Assembly (NCBI RefSeq): GCF_900111005.1
Contig: NZ_FOFV01000001.1
Span: forward strand, 496,001-560,000
Length of the DNA: 64,000 nucleotides
Source: Lentzea albida
GTDB lineage: Bacteria; Actinomycetota; Actinomycetes; Mycobacteriales; Pseudonocardiaceae
Direction of reading: 5' to 3'
Shown here: positions 26,698 through 35,950 of the stretch, one piece after another
How positions within the stretch are numbered: position 1 is the stretch's first letter
Layout of the letters: each line of letters opens with the position of its first letter
Position numbers and translations under genes: made by a program
The notes under the pieces: generated by a model
The model's database searches: none
What the model was told of the DNA's origin: nothing
The model's input: the letters and a program-made list of their open reading frames with translations, nothing else

Positions 26698-26711
26698 CTA
26701 CCGTCTGGGGG

Positions 26712-28307
26712 ATGACCTCCAGCTACTCCTCGGGCACGTCCGCCGCCCCGCTGCTGGGCGACACCATCCACGCGAACCTCGCGGCCACGGTCGCGCGGTT
26801 CGGCGACCGCGAGGCACTTGTCGACAAGGCGACAGGTCGACGGTGGACGTACGCGGAGCTCTCCAGCGAGGTCGACAGGGCCGCCGCCGGGCTGCACGCG
26901 CTCGGGGTGCGCAAGGGCGACCGGGTCGGGATCTGGGCGCCGAACTGCGCCGAGTGGGTGTTCGTGCAGTACGCGACGGCCCGGATCGGCGCGATCCTGG
27001 TCAACGTCAACCCGGCCTACCGCGTGCACGAGCTGGAGTACGTGCTGAACCAGGCGGGCATCCACACGCTGGTGTCCGCGCGGTCGTTCAAGACCTCGGA
27101 CTACGCGGCCATGATCGAGGAGGTCCGTCCGCGCTGCCCGGAGTTGGAGCACGTCGTCTTCACCGACGATCCGCAGTGGACTCCCGGTGAGCTCCCGGAC
27201 GTCGAGCTGGACCGCGACGACCCGATCAACATCCAGTACACGTCCGGCACCACGGGCTTCCCCAAGGGCGCGACGCTCTCGCACCACAACATCCTCAACA
27301 ACGGCTACTTCGTCGGCGAGCTGATCAACTACACCGAGCACGACCGCATCTGCGTGGTGCCGCCGTTCTACCACTGCTTCGGCATGGTCATGGGCAACCT
27401 CGCGGCGACCAGCCACGGCGCGTGCGTCGTGATCCCGGCGCCGGCGTTCGACCCGGCGAAAACCCTTGCGGCCGTTCAGGAAGAGAAGTGCACGTCGCTC
27501 TACGGCGTGCCGACGATGTTCATCGCGATGCTCGACCTGGTCGACGGCTACGACCTGAGCAGCCTGCGCACCGGCATCATGGCGGGCTCGCCGTGCCCGG
27601 TCGAGGTCATGAAGCAGGTCGTCGAGCGCATGGGCATGAGCGAGGTCTCGATCTGCTACGGCATGACGGAAACCTCGCCCGTGTCAACACAAACGCGCGT
27701 CGACGACTCCCTCGACCGTCGTGTCGGGACGGTCGGCCGCGTCGGCCCGCACCTCGAGGTCAAGATCGTCGACCCGGAGACCGGCCTCACGGTGCCGCGC
27801 GGCGAGCCGGGGGAGCTGTGCACGCGCGGCTACTCCGTCATGCTCGGGTACTGGAACGAGCCGGAGAAGACCGCCGAGGCCGTCGACGGCGCGGGCTGGA
27901 TGCACACCGGCGACCTCGCGGTGATGGACGACGACGAGTACGTCAACATCACCGGCCGCATCAAGGACATGGTGATCCGCGGCGGCGAGAACATCTACCC
28001 GCGCGAGATCGAGGAGTTCCTCTACACGCATCCGGACGTGCTCGACGCGCAGGTGATCGGCGTGCCCGACGCCCGCTACGGCGAGGAGCTCATGGCGTGG
28101 GTGCGGCTGCGCGACGGGGTGTGCGGGTTGACCGCCGAGGCCGTCCGCGAGTTCTGCACGGGCAAGCTCGCCCACTACAAGATCCCGCGGTACGTGCACG
28201 TGGTCGAGGAGTTCCCGATGACGGTCACCGGCAAGATCCGCAAGGTGGAGATGCGGGCGAAGTCGGTGGAGCTGCTGAATCTCGACGACAGCGCGCGACA
28301 GGCCTGA
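26712..28307 (+). CDS. fatty-acid/acyl-CoA ligase, AMP-binding
   Basis: 531 residues, ANL superfamily. The P-loop-like A3 motif is [18 protein letters not shown] (about 178-195), the A5 motif YGMTETSP, the A8 hinge [21 protein letters not shown] and the catalytic A10 lysine MTVTGKIRK. Activates a carboxylic acid through acyl-AMP to acyl-CoA. The sequence is most like the medium/long-chain FadD type rather than acetyl-CoA synthetase; the acid is unknown. ATG 26712 is 14 bases after the phosphoesterase stop. Confidence 0.93.
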   Translation: MTSSYSSGTSAAPLLGDTIHANLAATVARFGDREALVDKATGRRWTYAELSSEVDRAAAGLHALGVRKGDRVGIWAPNCAEWVFVQYATARIGAILVNVNPAYRVHELEYVLNQAGIHTLVSARSFKTSDYAAMIEEVRPRCPELEHVVFTDDPQWTPGELPDVELDRDDPINIQYTSGTTGFPKGATLSHHNILNNGYFVGELINYTEHDRICVVPPFYHCFGMVMGNLAATSHGACVVIPAPAFDPAKTLAAVQEEKCTSLYGVPTMFIAMLDLVDGYDLSSLRTGIMAGSPCPVEVMKQVVERMGMSEVSICYGMTETSPVSTQTRVDDSLDRRVGTVGRVGPHLEVKIVDPETGLTVPRGEPGELCTRGYSVMLGYWNEPEKTAEAVDGAGWMHTGDLAVMDDDEYVNITGRIKDMVIRGGENIYPREIEEFLYTHPDVLDAQVIGVPDARYGEELMAWVRLRDGVCGLTAEAVREFCTGKLAHYKIPRYVHVVEEFPMTVTGKIRKVEMRAKSVELLNLDDSARQA

Positions 28308-28405
28308 CAGTGGTCGCGGGACTACGGGGCGATGAGGCGTAAAGACCCTGGTGAACGGGCCTGCGGCGAGCGCAGCATCGGTGGGTCGGAGCACTAGGAG
28401 GCATC

Positions 28406-28792
28406 ATGCTCACCGCCACCAGGACCACCACGATGCTGCCCGTCGAAGACCCGGAGCGCGCCGAGCGCTTCTACGCGGACATGCTCGGTCTCAAGCCCGT
28501 CGCCACGAACCCGGACGGCACGCGGATCTTCGCCCTCGGCCAGGGCGACGCGCTGGGCCTGATGCCCGCGGAGAAGGGCTCGCAGACCGCGCACACCGTG
28601 CTCAGCTTCGAGGTGCCGGACCTCGAAGCCGAGATCCGCGAGCTCGAAGGCAGGGGCGTGCGGTTCGAGGACTACGACCTGCCCGACTTCAAGACCACCG
28701 GCCACATCGCCGTGATGGGCAACGAGCGCGCGGCGTGGTTCCTCGACACCGAGGGCAACATCCTCTGCCTGCACGAGCTGCTCGAAACCTAG
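28406..28792 (+). CDS. VOC (glyoxalase/bleomycin-resistance) family protein
   Basis: 128 residues, two beta-alpha-beta-beta-beta halves: TTTMLPVEDPERAERFYADMLGL in the first and LSFEVPDLEAEIRELEGRGVRFE in the second, ending with AAWFLDTEGNILCLHE, where the late Glu is the usual metal ligand. A strong AGGAGG site precedes the ATG. The function is generic (dioxygenase, lyase or resistance protein). Its stop overlaps the stop of the convergent YccF gene by three bases. Confidence 0.88.
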   Translation: MLTATRTTTMLPVEDPERAERFYADMLGLKPVATNPDGTRIFALGQGDALGLMPAEKGSQTAHTVLSFEVPDLEAEIRELEGRGVRFEDYDLPDFKTTGHIAVMGNERAAWFLDTEGNILCLHELLET

Positions 28793-29163
28793 GGCAGCTC
28801 GACGATCTCCTTGCCCAGCGGCACCAGCGAGACCTTCACCAGCTTGAAGTTCGCGATGCCCAGCGGGATGCCGATGATCGTCACGCACAGCGCGATGCCG
28901 GTGACGACGTGACCGATCGCGAGCCACAGACCGGCCACGATGATCCAGATCACGTTGCCCAGCAACGAGCCGGTGCCTGCGCCGGGCTTGTCGACGACCT
29001 CGCGGCCGAACGGCCACAGCGCGTAGTTCGCGATGCGGAACGACGCGATGCCCCACGGGATCGTGATGATCAGGATGCAGCAGATCAGGCCGGCGACCGC
29101 GTAGCCGACGGCCATCCAGAAACCGGCGAGCACCAGCCAGATCACGTTCAGGATGAGGCGCAT
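28789..29163 (-). CDS. YccF-domain inner-membrane protein
   Basis: 124 residues with two tandem YccF domains, each starting with NVIWLVLAGFWMAVGYAVAG or NVIWIIVAGLWLAIGHVVTG and containing IPWGIASFRIANYALWPFGREV or its counterpart. At least four membrane helices. Function unknown. A similar small integral membrane protein (Rv0870c) lies just before cspB in M. tuberculosis, so this is probably part of the conserved backbone. Confidence 0.9.
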   Translation of the reverse strand: MRLILNVIWLVLAGFWMAVGYAVAGLICCILIITIPWGIASFRIANYALWPFGREVVDKPGAGTGSLLGNVIWIIVAGLWLAIGHVVTGIALCVTIIGIPLGIANFKLVKVSLVPLGKEIVELP

Positions 29164-29292
29164 GCCTCCAATCTAGTGCCGTGGCCGCCTGCCTTGCCTC
29201 GTATTGCGACGGTCAGACGGGTGCCGCAAGGTGCCCTGCTGAGCGCCGGAAGACGCGGTGGAGGTAGGCGGTCACGGCACTAGGCTCACCGC

Positions 29293-30246
29293 ATGAAGTG
29301 GGGTGTGATCGCAACAGGCGGAATCGCGCAGGCCGTGACCGCCGACATGCTGAAGGTCGAGGGCGTCACGGTTCTCGCGGTGTCCTCCCGCGACGTCACG
29401 AAGGCGCGGGCGTTCGCCGACCGCTTCGGCGTCGAGCGCGCGTACGGCGACTACCGCGAGCTGCTCGCGGATCTCGACGTGGAGGTCGTCTACGTCGCGA
29501 CGCCGCACGGCCAGCACCACGAGGTCACGCTCGCCGCGCTCGACGCCGGCAAGCACGTGCTGTGCGAGAAGGCCTTCGCCCTCTCGGTGGCGGACGCGGA
29601 GGAGATGGTCGAGCGGGCGCGGTCGAAGGACCTCTTCCTCATGGAGGCCATGTGGACGCGGTTCAACCCGCTGGTCCGCAAGGCCCACGACGCCGTGCGG
29701 AACGGGGAGATCGGCGAGGTCCGGCTGATCCGCGCCGACTTCGGCTTCCGGCACGCCTTCAGCGACGGCGACCGCCTGTGGGCCAAGGAAGCAGGCGGTG
29801 GCGCGACCCTCGACCTCGGCGTCTACCCGGTCGCGCTCGCGCACCAGTTCCTCGGCGTGCCGGCGCACGTCCACGCGCACGGCGCCCTCGCGCCGACCGG
29901 AGTGGACGCCGACGCGGGCATCCTGCTGGCCTACGACAACGGCGCGCACGCGCTGCTCAGCTGCTCGCTCGTCGCCAACACCGGTGCGCGCGCGGAGATC
30001 ATCGGCACCGAGGGCCGCATCGAGCTCGTCGACCCGATGTTCAACCCGACCGCCGTCGTGATCAACGGTGTCGAGCACGCGATCGAGGACGAGGGCTACG
30101 CGCACCAGATCCGCGCGGTCGAGGAGAGCATCGCCGCCGGCCTCACCCAGAACCCGTCGATCACCTGGGACAACACCCTGGAGGTCATGCGCACGCTGGA
30201 GGAGGCGCTGCGCCAGGTCGGTGTCAGCTACGCGACCGTCAGGTAG
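29293..30246 (+). CDS. Gfo/Idh/MocA-family oxidoreductase
   Basis: 317 residues. N-terminal Rossmann fold (MKWGVIATGGIAQAVTADML, then VYVATPHGQHHEVTLAALDAGKHVLCEKAFA, where the EK pair is the family signature). The C-terminal domain contains AGGGATLDLGVYPVALA, placing the catalytic-region Asp and Tyr as in trans-dihydrodiol/dehydrogenase-like members. NAD(P)-dependent; the substrate is probably a sugar or cyclic polyol. Its 3' end overlaps the convergent mntH by 19 bases. Confidence 0.9.
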   Translation: MKWGVIATGGIAQAVTADMLKVEGVTVLAVSSRDVTKARAFADRFGVERAYGDYRELLADLDVEVVYVATPHGQHHEVTLAALDAGKHVLCEKAFALSVADAEEMVERARSKDLFLMEAMWTRFNPLVRKAHDAVRNGEIGEVRLIRADFGFRHAFSDGDRLWAKEAGGGATLDLGVYPVALAHQFLGVPAHVHAHGALAPTGVDADAGILLAYDNGAHALLSCSLVANTGARAEIIGTEGRIELVDPMFNPTAVVINGVEHAIEDEGYAHQIRAVEESIAAGLTQNPSITWDNTLEVMRTLEEALRQVGVSYATVR

Positions 30247-31430
30247 ATCAGCGCCACGTTCAGCACCACGACCGCGAAGGCCACGGCCCACGCGGCGTGC
30301 GTGACGACGCGCCGGTTCGTGTGCGAACCCATCACGGACCGGCGCGCGGTCAGCCAGACCAGCGGCACCAGTGCGAACGGGATGCCGAACGACAGCACGA
30401 CCTGCGACAGCACCAGCGCGAACGTCGGGTCGACCCCGAACGCCAGGATCGCGAGCGCGGGCACCAGCGTGACCGAACGCCGTGCCAGCAAGGGAATCCG
30501 CACGCGCAGCAGGCCGTCCATCACCACCGCGCCGGCGTAACACCCCACGGCCGTGGACGCGAAACCCGACGCCAGCAAGCCGAGCGCGAACAGCAGCGCG
30601 ATCCCGCCACCCAGCGTGGAGCCGACGGCCGCGTGCGCACCTTCCAGCGTGTCAACGCCTTCGCGGCCCTGCAAGGCGGACGCCGCGAGCAGCAGCATGG
30701 CCATGTTCACCGCGCCCGCGAGCACCATTGCCACCACGACGTCGACCTTGGTCGCGCCCAGCACCGACGGGTTCCTGCCGTGCCGGTCGCGGGCGAGGGC
30801 GGAGTGCAGGTAGACCGCGTGCGGCATCACGGTCGCGCCGAGCATGCCCGCGGCGAGCAGCACGCTGTTCGCGCCGTCGAAGCGCGGCACCAGCCCGGAG
30901 ACCGCACCCGCAACCGACGGCGGCGCAACGAAAAGCCCCGCCACGAACCCGACCGCGATCACGACCAGCATCGTGGTGATCACGCGCTCGAACGGCTTCT
31001 GTCCGCGCCTGTCCTGCACCAGCAACAGGAGCGTCGACACCACACCGGTGATCACGCCACCGAGCAGCAGCGGCAGGTCGAACAGCAGGTGCAGCGCGAT
31101 CGCCCCGCCGAGCACCTCGGCCAGGTCGGTCGCCATCGCCACGACCTCGGCCTGCCCCCAGTAGGCGAGCCGCACGGGCCGTGGCAGGTGGTCGCGCACC
31201 GCCTCCGGCAACGACTTCCCGGTCACCAGGCCGAGCTTGGCCGACAGGTACTGCACGAGCCCGGCCATGACGTTCGCGACGACGAGCACCCACACCAGCA
31301 GGTACCCGTACGTCGCGCCCGCCGCGGTGTTGGTGGCCACGTTCCCCGGATCGACGTACGCGATCGCGGCGACGAACGCCGGACCGAGCAACGCCGCACC
31401 CGCGCGCAGACGCGCCGAGACAGCGACCAC
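30228..31430 (-). CDS. mntH: Nramp-family Mn2+/H+ symporter MntH
   Basis: 400 residues, about 11 membrane helices. The helix-1 metal site is AIAYVDPGNVATN (DPGN motif), the helix-6 site is MPHAVYLHS and TDLAEVLGGAIAL is in helix 3; all are diagnostic for proton-coupled manganese importers. GTG 31430 follows a GGGGAGG ribosome-binding site. An almost perfect 13-bp inverted repeat lies 11 bases upstream and overlaps the approach to that site, suggesting metal- or RNA-level control. Confidence 0.94.
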   Translation of the reverse strand: MVAVSARLRAGAALLGPAFVAAIAYVDPGNVATNTAAGATYGYLLVWVLVVANVMAGLVQYLSAKLGLVTGKSLPEAVRDHLPRPVRLAYWGQAEVVAMATDLAEVLGGAIALHLLFDLPLLLGGVITGVVSTLLLLVQDRRGQKPFERVITTMLVVIAVGFVAGLFVAPPSVAGAVSGLVPRFDGANSVLLAAGMLGATVMPHAVYLHSALARDRHGRNPSVLGATKVDVVVAMVLAGAVNMAMLLLAASALQGREGVDTLEGAHAAVGSTLGGGIALLFALGLLASGFASTAVGCYAGAVVMDGLLRVRIPLLARRSVTLVPALAILAFGVDPTFALVLSQVVLSFGIPFALVPLVWLTARRSVMGSHTNRRVVTHAAWAVAFAVVVLNVALIYLTVA

Positions 31431-31440
31431 CAGGACACCT

Positions 31441-31471
31441 CCCCTTGTCGCCAGATTATGGCAACAAGGGG
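31441..31471. promoter_or_regulatory. 13-bp inverted repeat upstream of mntH
   Basis: CCCCTTGTCGCCA (31441-31453) and TGGCAACAAGGGG (31459-31471) pair at 12 of 13 positions around a 5-base spacer. On the mntH strand one arm abuts the ribosome-binding sequence. It may be an MntR-type operator or an mRNA hairpin. Confidence 0.6.
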
Positions 31472-31485
31472 CTGCGGGACCTAAC

Positions 31486-32028
31486 TCATGCGTTCATCGT
31501 CACTCGGGCGACCCGCACGACGGCGTCCATTGCGCCGTCCAGGTCGCCGCTCGGCATCAGCAGGTGGCTCAGGGCGAGCCGCACCGTCGTCTCGGCGGTG
31601 AACCGCACGTGCCTGCCGGGGAAGTGCCGGCTGAGGTGCTGCTCCACGACCTCGGTGGCGTGGAACAGGATCGGGTGGCCGCGGATGGTGATGAACGGCA
31701 GCAGGTCCTCGGCGTTCTGCCCGGTCAGCACGGCCGAGACCAGCCGGTCCTTCTCGGTCTGCTCGAAGGTGAAGCGGAACGCCGACCGCATCGCCTCCCA
31801 CGGGTCGGGGTCCTCCCGGAGCCGGGTGGCGATCCCGGTCAGGTACTCCTCCGTCTTGTGGACCGCGACGGCCTGGACGAGTCCCTCCTTGTTGCCGAAC
31901 TCGTTGTAGACGGTCTGTCTGCTCACCCCGGCGCGACTGGCGACCTCGATCATGCGCAGCCCGTGGAAGCCCCGGGCCGCCAGCAGGTCGGCGGCCGCGT
32001 CCAGTAAGAGCTCGGTGATGTCGCTCAC
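31486..32028 (-). CDS. TetR-family transcriptional regulator
   Basis: 180 residues. N-terminal helix-turn-helix: LLDAAADLLAARGFHGLRMI, then EVASRAGVSRQTVYNEFGNK, the TetR signature. The C-terminal ligand domain is variable. GTG start. It is divergent from a HAD gene with a repeat-bearing 52-base gap (32029-32080) that probably contains its own operator. Downstream is mntH on the same strand, 55 bases away, but ligand and regulon are unknown. Confidence 0.92.
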   Translation of the reverse strand: MSDITELLLDAAADLLAARGFHGLRMIEVASRAGVSRQTVYNEFGNKEGLVQAVAVHKTEEYLTGIATRLREDPDPWEAMRSAFRFTFEQTEKDRLVSAVLTGQNAEDLLPFITIRGHPILFHATEVVEQHLSRHFPGRHVRFTAETTVRLALSHLLMPSGDLDGAMDAVVRVARVTMNA

Positions 32029-32036
32029 TCGTCCAC

Positions 32037-32063
32037 CTTTACACAGTTACATTTTTTGTAAAG
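32037..32063. promoter_or_regulatory. TetR-type operator candidate
   Basis: CTTTACA (32037-32043) and TGTAAAG (32057-32063) are exact inverted arms, and an inner TTACA-N5-TGTAA dyad spans 32047-32061. It lies 8 bases before the TetR start and 17 before the divergent HAD gene. It is AT-rich in a GC-rich window, so it probably overlaps both promoters. Confidence 0.6.
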
Positions 32064-32080
32064 ACGTAGAGTCGGGTTCT

Positions 32081-32698
32081 GTGCCGTTCACCGTGGGTTT
32101 CGACCTGGACATGACCCTCATCGACCCGCGACCGGGCATGGCCGCCGTGCTGAACGAGGTGGGCGCCCGCACCGGGCACGACCTCGACGGCGAGCACTTC
32201 GCGTCGAACCTCGGCCCGCCCCTCGACATGGTCTACCGCGAGATGGGCGTGCCCGAGGAGGAGATCCCCGAGATGGTCTCGCTCTTCCGCGCGCTGTACC
32301 CGGACGTCGTAATACCCGCGACGGTCGCCCTGCCCGGTGCCGCGGCGGCGTTGCAGTGCGTGCGGGAACTGGGCGGCCGCACCATGGTCGTCACGGGCAA
32401 GTACCGCAAGAACGCCGCGCTGCACCTCGAAGCCATGGGCTGGGAGGTCGACCACCTCTACGGCGAGCTGTGGTCGACGGGCAAGGCCGAGTCGCTCAAG
32501 CTGCACGGCGCGAGCGTCTACGTGGGTGACCACATCGGCGACATGCGCGGTGCCGCGGCGGCCGGAGCGCTGGGCGTCGGGGTCGTCACCGGGCCGTGCT
32601 CCCGCGCCGAACTGACCGAGGCGGGCGCGGCCGTCGTGCTGGAGGACCTGCGCGAGTTCCCGGAGTGGCTCAGGACTTCTTCTGGCGTGACTTCCTGA
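32081..32698 (+). CDS. HAD-family hydrolase (phosphoglycolate-phosphatase-like)
   Basis: 205 residues from GTG 32081. Motif I FDLDMTLIDP, motif II MVVTGKYRKN, a motif III lysine in STGKAESLKL and motif IV YVGDHIGDMRGA. The cap domain is small and helical. Probably a cytosolic phosphatase. There is hardly any leader after the putative promoter, so translation may be leaderless. The 3' end overlaps the convergent small membrane protein gene by 29 bases. Confidence 0.85.
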   Translation: MPFTVGFDLDMTLIDPRPGMAAVLNEVGARTGHDLDGEHFASNLGPPLDMVYREMGVPEEEIPEMVSLFRALYPDVVIPATVALPGAAAALQCVRELGGRTMVVTGKYRKNAALHLEAMGWEVDHLYGELWSTGKAESLKLHGASVYVGDHIGDMRGAAAAGALGVGVVTGPCSRAELTEAGAAVVLEDLREFPEWLRTSSGVTS

Positions 32699-32873
32699 CC
32701 ACGGCGATGATCCCGAGACCCAGGCCCACGGCCGGCAGGTAGGTCGCGAGGACGTTCAGCCACACCGGCAGGTCGCTGTGGCCGGCGGCGAAGAGCACGA
32801 AGACCGCGATGATCGCCAGTACGCCCACGGCGAACAGGCCGATGGCCAGCGGCATCAACTTCGGAGCGGTCAT
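32670..32873 (-). CDS. small two-helix membrane protein
   Basis: 67 residues with two hydrophobic helices (LMPLAIGLFAVGVLAIIAVFV and LATYLPAVGLGLGIIAVV) and a basic tail (RKSRQKKS). Convergent with the HAD gene and divergent from cspB. No family recognised. Codon use and the sensible topology support it. Confidence 0.7.
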   Translation of the reverse strand: MTAPKLMPLAIGLFAVGVLAIIAVFVLFAAGHSDLPVWLNVLATYLPAVGLGLGIIAVVRKSRQKKS

Positions 32874-32997
32874 ACGTGCAGGGTAGTCGCGCTAACGGAG
32901 GTGCCTTCGCCCTGGTCTTCTGGCTACTCTGGTGGAACGCGTCCTGGGTGCGCCCCGGGCGCGTTCGTTGTGCATGAGTAAGGGAATGGTGAGCGCG

Positions 32998-33387
32998 GTG
33001 CCGACCGGCAAGGTCAAGTGGTACGACACGGAGAAGGGCTTCGGATTCGTCACCCAGGACGGTGGCGAGGACGTCTACGTCCGCAAGGCCGCCCTGCCTC
33101 CGGGTGTCACCGGTCTGAAAGCCGGCCAGCGCATCGAGTTCGGCATGGCCGAGGGCCGTCGCGGTCCGCAGGCGCTGTCCGTGCGCCTGATCGACCCCGC
33201 GCCGTCCGTCGCCGAGGCGCGCCGCCGTCCCGCCGAGGAGCTGCACGGCCTGATCGAGGACATGATCAAGCTGCTGGAGAACAAGGTGCAGCCCGACCTG
33301 CGCCGCGGCCGCTACCCGTCCGACAAGAAGAACATGAAGCTCATCGCCGAGGTCGTCCGGGCGGTGGCGCGGGACCTCGATCCGTAA
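32998..33387 (+). CDS. cspB: cold-shock-domain protein, CspB type with C-terminal extension
   Basis: 129 residues. The cold-shock domain (first 65) has RNP1 [11 protein letters not shown] and RNP2-like VYVRKAAL, so it binds single-stranded nucleic acid. The extension of about 60 residues ([40 protein letters not shown] pattern) is shared with mycobacterial CspB (Rv0871), which is why GTG 32998 ([10 protein letters not shown]) is chosen over upstream starts at 32974, 32986 and 32989. Confidence 0.9.
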   Translation: MPTGKVKWYDTEKGFGFVTQDGGEDVYVRKAALPPGVTGLKAGQRIEFGMAEGRRGPQALSVRLIDPAPSVAEARRRPAEELHGLIEDMIKLLENKVQPDLRRGRYPSDKKNMKLIAEVVRAVARDLDP

Positions 33388-33400
33388 AAGGATCGGCGTC

Positions 33401-33985
33401 ATGTCTGACGCGGATCGGATCGTCGAGTTCGTCTACGAGGTCGGCCAGCTCAAACGCCTGCCCAGAGCGGGGTGGCTCTTCGCCGGGGTGCAGCACCCCG
33501 AGTCGGTGGCCGCCCACTCGTTCCGGGTGGGCGTCCTGGCGTTCGCGCTCGCCGTGCAGGAGGGCGCGAATCCCGACAGGGCGGCCACCCTGGGCCTCTT
33601 CCACGACGTGCCGGAGACGCGGATCGGCGACATCCCGTACGTCGGCAAGCTCTATCTCGACGTGAAGGTGCCCCCGGAGGCCGTGGCGCGCGACCAGGTC
33701 CAGCACCTGCCCGCGCCATTGGCCGCGCACATCGAGGCCCTGGTCGCCGAGCACGAGGCGGCCAGGGACATCGACCACACGCCCGAGGCGCGCTGTTCGC
33801 GTGACGCGGACAAGCTCGAGCTGTTGTTGCAGGCCAGGGAGTACCAGGCCGCGGGCATCTCCAAGATGGAGCGGTTCATCCAGACCATGCAGGGCTCGGT
33901 GGTCACCGACACCGGCAAGGCGCTGATGGACTCGGCCCTGCGGATCGCGCCCACCGAGTGGTGGGAGGCGTTCGGCCGGCGTTAG
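33401..33985 (+). CDS. HD-domain hydrolase (YfbR 5'-nucleotidase-like)
   Basis: 194 residues. Metal-binding HD-domain residues: H in VAAHSFRVG, HD in GLFHDVPETRIGDI and D in CSRDADKLELLLQAREY. This pattern is that of YfbR/HDDC2 5'-deoxynucleotidases. It lies 13 bases after cspB on the same strand, so probably co-transcribed. Its stop overlaps that of the convergent DUF2771 gene. Confidence 0.88.
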   Translation: MSDADRIVEFVYEVGQLKRLPRAGWLFAGVQHPESVAAHSFRVGVLAFALAVQEGANPDRAATLGLFHDVPETRIGDIPYVGKLYLDVKVPPEAVARDQVQHLPAPLAAHIEALVAEHEAARDIDHTPEARCSRDADKLELLLQAREYQAAGISKMERFIQTMQGSVVTDTGKALMDSALRIAPTEWWEAFGRR

Positions 33986-34437
33986 TTCGTCACCTCGACC
34001 GCCCAGTAGCCGCGCAGCAGCGGCTGACCGGTGTCGAGCACGGCCGCGGCGGCCTCGTGGACCTCGATGCCCTGGAGCTGGTCGCCCTTGTCGGGCAGGG
34101 CGAGGGTGTAGGTGAAGTTCTCGCCCTTGCCCAGCAGGCCGGTGCCCGTGGTCGTCTGCTCGCCGTTCGCCTTCTTGTAGAGGAACACGGCCTCCCAGAG
34201 GCCGTCGGCGAGCTGGCCGTCCACCGAGATCTGCACGACCTTGCCCGCGGGGACCTTCAGCTGCGCGGGCTTGGTCCGCTCCGCGCAGTTGTTGCCCTCG
34301 ATGTCGCAGTAGACCGCAGGCTCGACCCTGATCGTCTTGCCGTTCGCGTGGAACGTGACCTCGGGGTAGTGGCGGGGCAGCGCGCACCCCGTCAGCACGA
34401 GAACGCTGGCAGCAATGACTGAAGCAAGTCGACGCAC
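33982..34437 (-). CDS. DUF2771 lipoprotein
   Basis: 151-residue exported lipoprotein (lipobox VLTGC, Cys at 18) with a beta-rich mature domain (YPEVTFHANGKTIRVEPA, YCDIEGNNCAER with two Cys, PAGKVVQISVDGQLADGLWE). The DUF2771 family is actinobacterial and of unknown role. In M. tuberculosis the equivalent exported protein Rv0875c sits next to the same MFS gene as here. Confidence 0.88.
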   Translation of the reverse strand: MRRLASVIAASVLVLTGCALPRHYPEVTFHANGKTIRVEPAVYCDIEGNNCAERTKPAQLKVPAGKVVQISVDGQLADGLWEAVFLYKKANGEQTTTGTGLLGKGENFTYTLALPDKGDQLQGIEVHEAAAAVLDTGQPLLRGYWAVEVTN

Positions 34438-34447
34438 GTCAGGCAGC

Positions 34448-35947
34448 CTACGGGGTCACCGGGGCGGGCCTGCGGACCAGCCTGTGCAACGAGGTTCCGT
34501 TGCGGTACATCCACGTCTGCGTCAGACCCAGCGCCAGCAGCACGGACAGCACGGTGAACCCGATCCAGAACGTCGCTGGCAGCAGCACGCCCAGGGCGCC
34601 ACCGAAGACCCACGCGAGCTGCAGGATCGTCTCGGAGCGGCCGAACGCCGACGCGCGCGACTCCTCCGGCAGGTCGTCCTGGATCACCGCGTCGAGGCTG
34701 ATCTTCGCGAGCGACGACGCCGTGGCGCCCAGCAGGCCGACGATCGCGGCGGTGACGAGACCGGGCAGCGCGGCGGCGACGATCGTGGCGGCCAGCGCCG
34801 TGGCGACGCAGGCGATGACCACCTCGTCGGGCTTGCCGAAGTGCTGGCGCGCGCCGATCGCGTTGCCGAGGAAGCTGCCGACGCCCGCCGCGCCGGCGAT
34901 CACGCCGAGCAGCAGCAGTTGCCGGACCGCGTCGCCCTCCGTCTGCTCGCGCACCACGAAGGCCGCGAACAGCGTCAGGAACCCCGTCAGCATGCGGATG
35001 GACCCGTTGCCCCACAACGAGACCGCGACGTGCCGCGAGATGCGTTGCCTGCGCGGCCTGGACGTCAGCGACGCGGGCACCTCGCCCTCGGTCACCTCGA
35101 CCCACGACGGGATCTTCATGCACAGCCACGCGTTCACGCCGCACAGCACGGCGGTGAACCACAGCGCGCCCGGCGAGCCGAACAGGTTCGCGAAGCCCGC
35201 GGCCAGCGCGCCGAACACGCCGCCCGCCGCGAGCCCGAAGACCGTCATCCGGGCGTTGGTCTTCGACAGCGTGATCTCCGGCGGCAGCACGCGCGGGGTG
35301 ATCGCGGACTTGAGCACGGTGAACGACTTGGAGAGCACCATGCTGCCGAGCGCCGCCGGGTACAGCAGCCAGTTGTCGAAGTTCAGCGCCATCACGACCG
35401 ACAGGCCGATTCGCAGCACGCACGACGCCGCCAGCGCGAGACGGCGACCGCGCTGGATCTTGTCGAGCAACGGCCCGATGACCGGCGCGATCAAGGCGAA
35501 CGGCGCGACCGTGATCAACAGGTAGAGCGCGACCTTGGTCTTGGACTCGGCGCTCGCGGCGGAGAAGAACAGGGTGTTCGCCAGCGCGACGGCCATCGCG
35601 GCGTCGGCGGCGTAGTTCATCATCACCGCGTAGGTGACCGACGTCATGCCGGACTTCCCCGCGCCGTCGGCACGGGCCGCACGCCGGAACGCCGCGACCG
35701 CCTGCTGCGAGAGCTGCTTGCTGCGGAACCACGCGACGCGCGTGACCGTGAGCTTGCGCGGCGGTTTGGGCGTCGGGGTCGTCTGCTGGTCCTGGTTGGG
35801 CAGCGGACGGGTGTTCTGCGGGCGTGGCGGCGGCTGGAAACCGTGTCCGGACGGCGTCTCGCGGCGCTCCCGCGGCCGGTACTCGTCGTCCTGCCACGGG
35901 TAGCGCTTCGGAGCCGGCTCGTCACTCCACCCGCGGTCGCCCGTCAC
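34448..35947 (-). CDS. MFS transporter, Rv0876c type
   Basis: 499 residues. An N-terminal cytoplasmic region of about 100 residues rich in Pro, Arg and Gln precedes about 12 membrane helices, starting at MTSVTYAVMMNYAADAAMAV. The loop IGPLLDKIQRGRRLALAASC corresponds to the MFS loop 2-3 motif. Related to the large conserved actinobacterial membrane protein Rv0876c; the substrate is unknown. It is 10 bases from the DUF2771 gene and probably in one operon with it. Confidence 0.87.
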   Translation of the reverse strand: MTGDRGWSDEPAPKRYPWQDDEYRPRERRETPSGHGFQPPPRPQNTRPLPNQDQQTTPTPKPPRKLTVTRVAWFRSKQLSQQAVAAFRRAARADGAGKSGMTSVTYAVMMNYAADAAMAVALANTLFFSAASAESKTKVALYLLITVAPFALIAPVIGPLLDKIQRGRRLALAASCVLRIGLSVVMALNFDNWLLYPAALGSMVLSKSFTVLKSAITPRVLPPEITLSKTNARMTVFGLAAGGVFGALAAGFANLFGSPGALWFTAVLCGVNAWLCMKIPSWVEVTEGEVPASLTSRPRRQRISRHVAVSLWGNGSIRMLTGFLTLFAAFVVREQTEGDAVRQLLLLGVIAGAAGVGSFLGNAIGARQHFGKPDEVVIACVATALAATIVAAALPGLVTAAIVGLLGATASSLAKISLDAVIQDDLPEESRASAFGRSETILQLAWVFGGALGVLLPATFWIGFTVLSVLLALGLTQTWMYRNGTSLHRLVRRPAPVTP

Positions 35948-35950
35948 ACG

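Noticed and set aside
29298-31484. 728-codon + frame over the oxidoreductase and mntH
   Set aside because: Out-of-frame with the oxidoreductase and antisense to MntH; arbitrary Arg/His-rich sequence.
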